From assembly GCA_947247005.1 (NCBI GenBank), contig OX365959.1, positions 36,307,097-36,371,096 of the forward strand: DNA of 64,000 nt. Reading direction: 5' to 3'. The notes beneath the pieces are model-generated. The model was given only the letters and a program-made list of their open reading frames with translations. It did not search any database and was not told the DNA's origin. Below are positions 33,986-44,645 of the stretch, piece by piece. The stretch comes from Spisula solida. Its lineage: Eukaryota > Mollusca > Bivalvia > Venerida > Mactridae. A program made the translations under genes and the position numbers. Every line of letters begins with the position of its first letter. Within the stretch, counting starts at the first letter, position 1.

Positions 33986-36033
33986 AGTTAGCTTTCCGTG
34001 TCAATATTATTAGTTCATATGTGTTATTTTTGCCGCACGAGCCAGTGTCGTTTGGCTTATCGATACATTGACAAAATACAGCCTCCAGTTGGTTTGTTAA
34101 GGAATTAACGACTTGTAAACAATAAGGGCTTGATTATTGTCTAAGGGAAGCAACTCTTGCAAAATGAGTATTATTTCTTTCATACATTTTACTGTATTCG
34201 AAATATATAGTTAACATTATGTCGTCAAGTATTGATCATTTGTGGAGACCATCCTAATTCCTTGTATATACTGGATGATCGGAAAAAGGTTTTGGCAGAT
34301 ATAATGGGGCTTTAAAAAATTAATGTACACAACCTGACGTTTCAACTTGCAAACAGAAGAAGGTGATTGTAAGGTTCTTACAAGTTACGCATTTCTTTGA
34401 ATTATACGGAACTTTATCAGGTTCGACATCTAGCTCAATAAGTGATTGGTAACCGTACGTGAGAGATGTTTTAATTAATGAAGCAATGTTATGTCTTTAT
34501 ATGGGTGAACTACATAGAACAGTACAAAATTGAATAAAACATTTCACCAAATGAATGTGAACGGTGTGGACTTTATTTGTGATAATCCATGCATACACAC
34601 AAGTCCATCAATCTGCCCGTGAAGTACCTAAAGTATATATTAAATGCACCACATGGATAAGACGGGTATTGGGTGTGTCTTTAACAAAATATCAGAAATA
34701 ATGTTATGGGTAGCCCTAGGCCAGTGATCTTTGGCACATGCCTCAATGATGAAGTACTTGATGGCGATTGTACTGTTCCATTTCATGAACAAAGTTAACC
34801 AGTATTTTAAAATTCGGAATACAAGTCATAATTGCCAACGTTCATGGTATTATTTTCCCTCGTCCTGCAGATAACTCTGATACACGTCACAACTATATTT
34901 GCATTTGTACATGCATGTATGGTTGTGTGTCTATAATGCTTATCAAGAAAAATGTATTTTAAGTTTAACCTCAGACACGATATTATTCTAATTAAAACAA
35001 AAGCTAAACTATATAAAAATGCATACCCAGCTACTTCATAAATATCTTATCAGATTTTTAAGTGTTAATTTACCCAACACGTGATCACATTCTGTAGAAT
35101 TTCATTAAGTAGTACATTATTATTTACTTTAGTATTCATAGCGCTTGCATGTAAGTGTTTTTGCAATAACAAGCGAATTTCACGGGACCAACAAAGTACA
35201 TAACGATATACATATCAACGATAAAGGTATATCATCGATATATATACTAACACGAGAGCACTATTATATTACATTACCTATTTTATAAATCACTGAGCAC
35301 ATATAGCTTTATAACACAGTTGACCATTTAAACAGTATACTCCTACTATTGAAAAAATCTTTTTGGTTGCAAAATTGTCCATCATTATAAAATATCTAAG
35401 AATTAATCAGAATGAACATGATATAACACGCTTTTGTAAAAATAAATAACTGTACATGTTCACAACTCCAAAAAGATCATTTAAGAACTAAATGATACTG
35501 AGTTGGCACAAATAACAACTTGTGGAGAAAACTTTAACTAGTACACGTGTATCCTTTAAATATTTAAGCAACATAAGCAACACATACGGTGAGTATCCAT
35601 TAGCTTTTTAAGGATTTTTTTATCACACATAAAAATGTATATAAGTTCTAATACTCCAGCTTAAAACGCCGTTTTATCAGATGTGAAACGCTAATGTTAG
35701 CGCACAGGGAGTGGAATAAACTATGTGGAATTTAAATGCTTACAACAGAAGAAATCGACTAAAAGGTTGTTATCACTAAAAGGAACAAAAACCATAGATT
35801 ATTTGACAAATCACTGAGGATAATAAAGTAAAAGCTGAGTACATACAGAAATAAAAAGACAAATTTATTATGTACCGGCAAGTTAAAAACACGATGTTTG
35901 AGTGAAATGTCGTGTTATGAGATTTGAAATTTTAATGTTAGTGCACAGGGAGGGAGGTTCACTCTAAGGAATTCAAAATATTGTATCAACAAAATTGACT
36001 AAAAGGTTTTAGTCACTAAAAGAAACAAAATAT
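33986..36033. other. Intergenic, left arm
   Basis: No gene recognised. 35600-35720 and 35900-36030 share related segments (GTTAGCGCACAGGGAGTGG / GTTAGTGCACAGGGAGGGA then CTAAAAGGTT..TCACTAAAAG), so this is a two-copy direct repeat of about 270-bp period. At about 35287 it is the empty site for the right-arm insertion 45828-46162. Confidence 0.55.
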
Positions 36034-37884
36034 GAGGGGTGATCAATATATTCGAAGACTTTACTTCTAACTTTTTAAATATTGATTCTAGAACCATGAC
36101 AATACCAGGCAATATAGATCTATCAATTATCTAGCGTTTTGATGAATTAATTATATTGAGACGTCACAATATTCTTGGTGACGTCACTTATTGTGAACAA
36201 CGTGCAACACGCGCCGTCGAGCGTGACGGACAATTAATAATCACAGAGCATCGGCATTTCGTTAAGATTAACGCCTAACTTGAAAAATCCTTGCGATAGT
36301 CCGAAGATGACATGACCATCATATAGGGATTCTGTGCACTCCAAATCTGTGACCTACGCATGATTTCGTTGTTTATGTGATTGTTGGGACTCTGTCAAAC
36401 TGACGCCATGGTAAAATAAGAATAAACGGAATAATTCAGACAGAGTTAGGGATACTCCTCCCTTATACCCCAATCACACGAGAGTCGGAATGAGCCGGAA
36501 TGAGCCGGAATGAGCCGGAATGCCGTAGGAATAGAAATTCGTGGTACATTCTTGTATGTTCGAAATGTATTCCGTCTGCATTCCGAGTACATTCCATATG
36601 TTCGGGCCAGTTTGAATGTTTTAACATGCTCTAAACCAATTTCGTTTGAAATAAAATACATATTAAAATAAAATGAATAAACTGTTATAAAAAACTCTCT
36701 GTATTTATTGATACTGTCCAGATCACACGGCGTCGGAATGAGCCGGAATGCCGTAGGAATAGCAATTCGAGGTGTATTCCTTCATGATCGAAATGCATTC
36801 GAAACATTCTGTCTGCATGCTGAGTCAATTCGTAGTGCATTCGATATATTCCGGCCCATTCCTGTGTCCACTTCGAATATTTTGCGCATGTTCAAAACTT
36901 TCGAGATACATTCGAAATCGGGTGGAATATCGAACGGCTACCGAAGTGTATTCTTCCGACATTCTGAATACATTTTAAATATTCTTACGGCATTCTGACT
37001 ATATTCGAAACATTACTTAAAGCCATTATAGGTACTGATATTAAACACACTACCCGTGCACAACCCGTGCATAATCCCGTGAAAACGGACCGATGCTTGT
37101 GTTTACCGTATTTTGAAAACATATGCGTGCACGATCTCCGCTATCATTCCAGGCGGACTCGAAGTGTATTCGAGTTATACTCGAAGTATATAAGAATTGT
37201 ATTTGAACGGTATTTGAAGTATTCCAACGGCATTTTGACAAAGCTGTAATAATTTTGGTCAATTCGAGTTATCATTCGGAATGTGTTTCGAATGTTTATT
37301 CTTTCTTCATTCCGACTCATTCAGGCCCATTCCGGCTGATTCGAGAGTCGTGTGATTGGGGTATTAATTTCTGAGAAATTAGAGGAATATTTCTGACCGA
37401 TACGTTACTGGCGAACTCTACGATCAGTATAGATTACAAAACAGTTCATTCAATATGAAAGGAGTTCTTTAGAAATTGTGCCCTAAACCTGTTCGGTCGT
37501 GATTCCTTCTTCATCGGGATGATGTTACCGTGTAAAGCCAACGCTTTTTTTCAGAGTTTTAAGTCCAGTAACGCAACGAGGCAATTTCTATTCCGCCTTA
37601 CATTCCAGAGTTGGCTATTTATGACTTATTTCTGTATTAAAAGTAAATACATTGTGTACAGTGGGTCTGATATGAGTCCAGGAAGGAGCACGGTGCTGCT
37701 CAAACGGTGACGCTTGGAATGACGTCACGTGACGGCCTGCGTCACGCACCCATTACATGAATAAAACTATGTTATAGGTGCATTCGGTCGGTGATATTCT
37801 ACACTGAATAATTCTAATTTGCTTTTGAGTCTAGCCGACGAATAAAATTGCAAGATGAAGAGTCCACGAATATATTGATCACCC
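36034..37884. mobile_element. 1.85-kb inverted-repeat element, outer member of a nest
   Basis: GGGGTGATCAATATATTCG at 36034 is matched by its reverse complement CGAATATATTGATCACCCC ending at 37884. It contains the element 36466-37364. Only its outer part is duplicated in the right arm (end at 45063-45079). No transposase frame identified. Confidence 0.7.
36466..37364. mobile_element. ~900-bp inverted-repeat element, inner member of a nest
   Basis: The ends ACCCCAATCACACGAGAGTC and, inverted at 37330-37364, GACTCTCGAATCAGCC...CACGACTC-type sequence with ATTGGGGTA define it. Near both ends GGAATGAGCCGGAATGAGCC repeats, and the interior is dense in CATTC/GAATG words. The arm breakpoint 37087 falls inside it. 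The right arm carries only 44031-44645 of it. Confidence 0.75.
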
Positions 37885-39649
37885 CTCTTACCATAGTGTC
37901 ATTTATAAAAACATAAACAAATGTAGTATGTATGCTGCAAACCCGACGTTTGCGTTAGGGCAAAGAAAAAAGTATTTACATAGTTTTACACCTTTAAGTC
38001 GTGAAGACACGAGAGATAAATCTACTAAAGTTGTTAAAATGTAACTGGTGATGCTAAACTTGCTTTGAATTCAGCCTCCCTTAATTTAACTAATTTAACG
38101 AATACACACTAATGACAATACATGTACATATATCCACTAAAGATTACAGACAAATACAAGCTTCATTTTAATTCAGATACATGAACAAAACAAAAAAATA
38201 TTAGTTATGTATATAATTTAAAATGGGAAAACAAAATGGGCCACAGATATGCACAACGTCATTGAACATATTGTCAACGTATTTCGTAGTTTAAATAAAA
38301 TTCAACGTAGATGTTCACATTTGGACTGAACAACTGCATTGCGCACGACTACAACTATTACCACCATATACATATAACTGTGCAATTATGTATATGATGT
38401 AATAGTATGACAAAAATAGTAGAAATGTAATGTAACATCCATGTAAAATACAGACATACATAATGGAAGTAATAGGCAGTTCGCCCAATGAACACGTATA
38501 CATCTGAAGTAATATTAATTTGAAATACAGACATAAATAACGAAGGCGAATGGCAGTTCCCCAAACAAACACACTAGACATGTAACGTAATATTAATTTG
38601 AAACACAGACATAAATACTGGAAACAATTGGCAGTTCGCCCACCAAACACACTAGATATTTAACGTAAACGTTTTCATGTGAAAACCAACTTTGCGGTGA
38701 GATGAATCTCCTTTTATTGGGAGGCGAAGCCTTTCAAAGGTAACATGGCCTATTTCGTAATATCAACTCAACGCCTTGAGGCAAAACCATGAGTATCCGC
38801 ATGAAAGTAGTTCCATAAACTGTCAACATGTTCAATACTGGTACATATGTTTCTGCAAATATTAAAACTGGTTAACTTATAATTGCTTATAATTATCTAA
38901 GTGATACTTTGATAAACGCATTTAATACATGTATGTCAAATGATATGCCCTTTTTACAATTATTTAGATAAGCCACATGCAACTTTTTTGGACATTTGAC
39001 CAGACCGGCAGTAAGAAAACGAACATAAAGCGTGTAAAGTCTGTTTGAGCTTTAAAAGCAGCAACCAGATCGCAACCTAACGCTACTCCCAGTGCTTTGA
39101 TTAGAACTACGTTGGTAAAAATTCAAATTCAATTTTGTATCTTCTGCTTTAGTTAACTCAGTCTTCGATTCAATACCAATAAACGTCGTTAATGTACGGC
39201 TTCCATTTACTTAATATTGAAGGTAGATTCCAGACTTGATAAGTGAGGGAGCATCTTTTTAGAAGTACAGTAGAGCCTAATTCGTTATTTATAACCATTC
39301 AGCTTCTAGAAAATAACGTTTCTAAGACTGTGTACATTTGTTACAGAAAATTGTGCGAAGATGGATGTTTCTTTCTAATGAAATACTGTTCAGTTAAAAT
39401 ACAAAGTAACACTGCGGTTGACACATGCGCATTCTTGATACTATATAGCAAATTATATCACATCAACTACGTGTGTAACAGGACACTATTTTATAGATTT
39501 GTGTTAAACATTTATTCAAACTCATTGAACAACGCACTATTTGTGATATTTCCTGTTTATTATATTTGGATGAATGAATCCCCTATTTTAGGCTACATGT
39601 ATGCCTTAGTTCATACACTGTAATAACTCTTATATGAATATATATAATA
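37885..39649. other. Spacer, upstream of PAN-SRCR gene
   Basis: Besides the tandem repeat at 38445-38678 nothing is recognised. An open frame at 39243-39623 (126 codons) shows no domain and is probably chance. Confidence 0.5.
38445..38678. repeat. Tandem repeat, three ~78-bp units
   Basis: Each unit contains AATACAGACATAAATA, GGCAGTTCGCCCA and TAACGTAATATTAATTTG. The units begin near 38445, 38523 and 38601. Confidence 0.85.
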
Positions 39650-39970
39650 ATGAGGTGGAGTTGCATAAAATCCTACCGCTGTTTTATGATTGGACTAACC
39701 GTATTTCGCTGGCATGTTGTTTCAGCAGTCAGGAAACACAGGTTTGAGATACATTCGTTGTGCTACACATCTACGTACGGGTCTGTATTGAGTATCCACA
39801 ATGGCATTAGAGATATTATGTCTTGCACAGCAGTTTGTATGGACAACAGTCAATGCGTATCTTTCACATATGACGAAACAAGTCACGTGTGCTCCTTAAA
39901 TTCGGTGATTAGGTTAGACACCCGAACCTGCACACATAATGTGAAATATGCACAGAAGAGAGAATTCAAG
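39650..39970 (+). CDS. Exon 1: leader and PAN/apple domain
   Basis: Donor AAG|GTAAGA, phase 0. Six cysteines with the PAN pattern C-x3-C-x5-C-x-x-F-x-Y. The leader is only weakly hydrophobic. Confidence 0.72.
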
Positions 39971-42302
39971 GTAAGAAAATTTCTTGTTATTTTCAGTTCA
40001 ACAAATTATAAATAGTTATAATATTATACACTTTTGTATACTATTTCCATAATAAACTTTTTACGTATTTTGTAATAAAATAAAGACGCATTATTTCACC
40101 TCATTCTTTGAAATTGTTGGGCTTTTTGGTGTAGTCTTATTTTTCCGGACATCTTACGGAAAACACCATAAGGCCGGTATTTCATGTGCACGTGTCGGCG
40201 TTCCGCATCCGTGGTCCGCATACCATTTTCCATGTTTTCGCTTACTAGTCTTTCATGTTACCATATCGATGTAAATTATTCAAAGAATTGTTTGTAGAAT
40301 ACATTTTTCATTTACGAAGTACCCTGCAAAATGAAATTCGTTCTTTTTTACACATTTAACCCTAATGGACATGTTGATTCAATGATGGTATGAGAAATGG
40401 CAACATACTTTGTTGTGGAGTGGTGCGATTGGATTTCGGTGGTCAAGTCCGAAGTGAGTTCAACATTAATGTGCAGTCCTTAAACTTCCTACAGTCGTTA
40501 CAGACCAATAAACAACAAACAATGACAGAAATAATTATTATTTGAGTGTCGTCCGTTTACTGCGTCGCTCACCGAGCGATTAATCCTTAGAACGGTTTTC
40601 CATGTGCACGCGTCCGTGGTCCGGAGACATGGAATAGAACACGCGCAGAAAACATTTTGCACTTAATTGTTTGCTATGGCCATTCCCTTCTACCCAAATC
40701 ATTTCCAATTACTCGAGAATAAAATATTGCATTTAATTATCTTGAGACGACCAAACGTAAATTGTAAACTGATTGAAAGCCATTGTATATTACTTTGAGT
40801 CACACCAGGTACCATTTAATGTCCGTACAGTATAACACTAAACGATCACATTGGCGGTGTGTGTTTAAGTGCCAGGTTGGAAGGTTATATTCTTAACACT
40901 GACTATAGTCATGTCCCCGGCATATAGTGCATATTTCTGTTGCTCGCATAGGTTATAGCATAGAACCCGTTGGACATTAGCGTCTAGAAAACTAACATGC
41001 CAACTAGACGCCACATACCATTGAAAAGTCTTTAATCCGAGTAGTTAAGGTAATTGGATAAGGTATTGCTGTCCTGTAATGAACCAATTATTCTCTTTGT
41101 ACGTTGTAGTGCTTGTTTTCTGGTGCATATAAAGTATGCGGCCTCGACCTGTACGCGGTACCTGGTGAGCTGACTGGATTCATTGAAGTAAACCCGAATG
41201 GTGTTTGGGGTACCGTATGTGATGACTTCTGGGGGCAAGGAAACAGCGGAACACAGAACGCGAATGTGTTTTGCAGGAGCTTTGGATACAGGTAACAGTC
41301 CAAACATCTATAAGAATAACACATGCTCTAGTTATTGACAGTCCGCTCGTTAAGGAGGTTGCAGGACCTTTACAAACTTTCTGATATTTTTAAATTGTGC
41401 TTTAAATGTATATTCATTTCTAGCGTATACTTTAATTAAATATAATGCCTTAGAATCTCTTGCTAAAACTAAACTGATAGTTCAATAATGTTTGCATAAT
41501 TTAGTGAAGAGGGCATACTAATTATTGCACTTGTAAAAAGATGTCAATGAATGAATCACCTTTAAATTGTGTAAGTCTTTTTCCCGAATTTAAACCATTA
41601 TTTCGATTAGTATTTTATAATTTAACACAATACTTTACCAAACTGTTCAATTTGATTTAATGTAAATTATTTTGGCGCAATTTAAATTTGCATCGCACAT
41701 AACGTACTATGACAAAATTTGACGACACATTTCACTCTAAACCGATCCTTCATCCATTAAATACTGAAATAATTATCATCTAATCTGATGCAAAATTTAG
41801 ACGAGACCAACGTGGCAATAATGATATGGAATAGTTGTCGCTTTTCTTTACTCATATTGTGTAATACCCAAAATGCCACAGGACAGAAACTTGAATTCAG
41901 TGCAAGCAGTTTAGTGAAGAATTTGGTTATCACACTTTGACATCACATTTTGAAACAATTCTTATTCGTTTACAATTTTGCAGATGTATCATTATGTTTT
42001 ATGAAAATTCCACCAGTCCATCTTATTCCATTGTCAAAATACAAGGAAAAATTAATGTTTTGACCCTTATCTAATTTTGAGGATTCTGTACATGTATATA
42101 CTGTACAATACGGCTTTGTTTTTTCAGTGGTGGCTATCCGAAGTATCCCCTAGACAGCGCTCCTGGCATCTACAACGGTCCAATTTTGATGGATGTCGTA
42201 GAATGCACAGGTTCAGAAACCGAATTACTTGCATGCTCTCATGTAAGCCCGGTGACAAATTGCTACCATAATGAAGATGTTCAAGTGAGATGTTACGTAT
42301 AG
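39650..42302 (+). CDS. PAN-SRCR small secreted protein (gene span, three exons)
   Basis: Exons 39650-39970, 41110-41291 and 42128-42302 join in phase 0 and then phase 2 to give 225 residues and TAG. The N-terminal domain is PAN/apple-like (LCYTSTYGSV, DIMSCTAVCMDNSQCVSFTY, HVCSLNSV, RTCTHN). The C-terminal domain is one SRCR repeat split across exons 2 and 3. Met 39650 follows ATATATAATA; Met 39686 gives a more signal-like start (MIGLTVFRWHVVSA). AATAAA at 42331-42336 is a polyadenylation signal 30 bp after the stop. It lies alone between the two receptor copies and is not duplicated. A lectin-like or immune-recognition role is inference from SRCR/PAN families. Confidence 0.75.
39971..41109. 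other. Intron with two related segments
   Basis: 40181-40240 and 40590-40635 share TTCATGTGCACGTGTC/TCCATGTGCACGCGTC then TCCGTGGTCCG, so a short direct repeat. Nothing else recognised. Confidence 0.55.
41110..41291 (+). CDS. Exon 2: SRCR domain, first half
   Basis: Entry phase 0 at TGTACGTTGTAG|TGC, exit phase 2 at GTAACA. Encodes GFIEVNPNGVWGTVCDDFWG and NANVFCRSFGY, the SRCR signature GxVEVxxxGxWGTVCDDxW and VxCRxxGY. Confidence 0.9.
41292..42127. other. Intron
   Basis: AT-rich; nothing recognised. Confidence 0.6.
42128..42302 (+). CDS. Exon 3: SRCR domain, second half, stop codon
   Basis: Entry phase 2 after TTTTTTTCAG. Encodes GGYPKYPLDSAPGIYNGPIL, DVVECTGSETELLACSH and DVQVRCYV-stop, the closing SRCR cysteines (C-x-G-x-E-x-x-L-x-x-C and V-x-C). 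Confidence 0.9.
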
Positions 42303-42330
42303 AAAAGAGATCATGATAAAACAATGCGAT

Positions 42331-42336
42331 AATAAA
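42331..42336 (+). terminator. Polyadenylation signal AATAAA
   Basis: 30 bp after the PAN-SRCR stop codon. Confidence 0.65.
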
Positions 42337-43770
42337 ATTGGTCAAGGAAAATCTTTACTGTTCGCATCTGAATATTCTCTTTGTATTTCTTTTCATTTAT
42401 GATCACCCAGACTAAAACATCCGTAAAAGAAACACTCTTATGAAACTGCGACTGAAAACGGTTCTATCGTATCGTATTATAAAGTTACAAAAATAGCAAA
42501 ATAATTTTGTTTTGTCTTAAAAATAATTTAGTTTTGTCTAGATTTTTTAAAAATAGATTTGTATTAAAAACTAAACATTTATAAAAATACTATAATTTTT
42601 AATTGATGGATGATTTGTCACGTTATATCAATGGGGATAACGTCTGGACCGGCAGTGGTACCACTGACGAATGTTTGGACGATTTTCGTCAGTTCGGTAA
42701 ATAAATAGTCAGAATCAGTTTATTTAAACTTATACAGAAAAGTACATCGTCATACAAAACAAATTGTAACAATTATTCATGGTACGTACACTTACACAGT
42801 CACACTCCCTTTCACACGCACAAACACGCACTCCCTTACCCACACACAAACAATGCACACACAAACAAAGACCCACACGTGCACACCTACTCATACACAC
42901 ACAGTCACTCCACAAACTCACTCACTTGGAACAAAGCAAAGGATCATAATTATATATATTTATACTTTTTGACAAATTTGGACAATGTTGTTTATTAACC
43001 AATGATTAAAGAAAAATGAAGAAGGAATGTTGTTACAATTAATAAATAAGTATGAATCTTATATTGCATGAGGTGACTGGATATTTATTGTTGGACTAAT
43101 GCTATTCTACGTTTCAAAGGGTTATTTATAAAATGGCTAAGATTCAACATAAGTTTTTTGTTATACGTGTTAAGAAGTTTAGTGATGATGATTGCTTGTT
43201 TTGTAAGACGTTTGAAATGAAGTCAAGCTGACCACCGTATCTGGCCATGTCGCTAGCTGCATACCCAGGTCCATTTTCCCTCTAAAAACCTATAGTAAAG
43301 GAGAAAACTCGATTCAAATGCGGCTTTGGTTAGTATACGCTTGACGACTTGTCCATAATATCTCCAATTTCTGGCGATTTGAATGGTTTATTGCTGTTTA
43401 ATCGGGCCAAATCCACATGATTTATTTTATTATCTGTATACATTTTGCAAAATAATTTTCATACAATCATATTATGAGGCAAAACACGTGGAAGAACCGC
43501 TATGATACCCCTGACGATTCAAAATACTATAAAAGACCATTCAGCGATAGCATGTATAACTGTGTGGACTGACTCATGCCAGGCGTACTTAAAAACGCCA
43601 CTGGTAGATGTAGTTCAATGACATTCGTCTGAAAGTGCTAATATTGTTGTTTTCCGACTTTGTCACAGAAATAGTTTTGTATAACTTGACACTTCTTACG
43701 TCAATTGTTATGATGCTTTATGTAACATATTTGTCGTTTACTTTTGTTTCTCAAAAAGCCTAAGCTAATC
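42337..43770. other. Spacer, downstream of PAN-SRCR gene
   Basis: No gene recognised. Contains the CA-rich tract at 42785-42925. Confidence 0.55.
42785..42925. repeat. Degenerate CA-rich microsatellite
   Basis: A long run of ACAC/CACTC words with interruptions (ACACACAAACAATGCACACA and similar). Confidence 0.85.
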
Positions 43771-44012
43771 TATCGCTGGCTTAAAATAAGACGTCGTAAG
43801 TACAAAATCGATATTTTGAGAAATGAAGAAAAAACTGTCTAAAAACTCTTTACATGCTTTTTCAACATCAGTTTGGTCAACATGACATTTTCTGATTTTC
43901 ATGAAAATAGGCTCATAAGATGCGTCTTGTGATGCTGATTTCAGATATGTATGCATCGTATAAGGTCGTAAGTCGCACAATTTTACGACCGTCCCATTCT
44001 AAGCCAGCGATA
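43771..44012. mobile_element. 242-bp foldback/MITE element next to the arm breakpoint
   Basis: TATCGCTGGCTTAAAATAAG plus ACGTCGTAA at the left is answered by TTACGACCGTCCCATTCTAAGCCAGCGATA at the right. It ends 18 bp before the first duplicated base of the right arm (44031). Confidence 0.8.
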
Positions 44013-44030
44013 TATACATACAAGACCAGA

Positions 44031-44645
44031 CGTTTTCACGGGATTATGCACGGGTTGTGCACGGGTAGTGTGTTTAATATCAGTACCTATAATGGATTTA
44101 AGTAATGTTTCGAATATAGTCAGAATGCCGTAAGAATATTTAAAATGTAATCAGAATGTCGGAAGAATACACTTCGGTAGCCGTTCGATATTCCACCCGA
44201 CTTCGAATGTATCTCGAAAGTTTTGAACATGCGCAAAACATTCGAAGTGGACACAGGAATGGGCCGGAATATATCGAATGCACTACGAATTGACTCAGCA
44301 TGCAGACAGAATGTTTCGAATGCATTTCGATCATGAAGGAATACACCTCGAATTGCTATTCCTACGGCATTCCGGCTCATTCCGACGCCGTGTGATCTGG
44401 ACAGTATCAATAAATACAGAGAGTTTTTTATAACAGTTTATTCATTTTTATTTTAATATGTATTTTATTTCAAACGAAATTGGTTTAGAGCATGTTAAAA
44501 CATTCAAACTGGCCCGAACATATGGAATGTACTCGGAATGCAGACGGAATACATTTCGAACATACAAGAATGTACCACGAATTTCTATTCCTACGGCATT
44601 CCGGATCATTCCGGCTCATTCCGACTCTCGTGTGATTGGGGTATA
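44031..44645. mobile_element. Truncated copy of the nested ~900-bp element
   Basis: Mirror of 36466-37087 with one terminal repeat (44613-44645). The other end is missing because the arm stops inside the element. Confidence 0.8.

Larger units (their letters stand above)
17791..37087 (+). repeat. Left arm of giant inverted repeat
   Basis: The reverse complement of this segment occupies 44031-64000, with the pairing of positions shifting as indels accumulate (coordinate sums about 81118 at the centre, 81471 at the tail exon, 77980 at the last GCC2 exon, 77669 at TSP1, about 81800 at the outer edge). The inner end is sharp at ...CCGTGAAAACG. The outer limit is set only by the window edge on the right side. 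Confidence 0.95.
37088..44030. other. Unique spacer between the inverted arms
   Basis: 6943 bp not duplicated on either side. It begins with the remaining third of the nested elements, holds the PAN-SRCR gene and ends with a 242-bp foldback element. Confidence 0.85.

Noticed and set aside
36708..36998. 96-codon frame with a mirrored copy at 44120-44410
   Set aside because: Its repeated existence only reflects the duplicated repeat element rich in GAATG/CATTC words; composition not protein-like.
39243..39623. 126-codon open frame upstream of the PAN-SRCR gene
   Set aside because: No signal peptide, domain or splice sites; low-complexity hydrophobic mix expected of AT-rich DNA.
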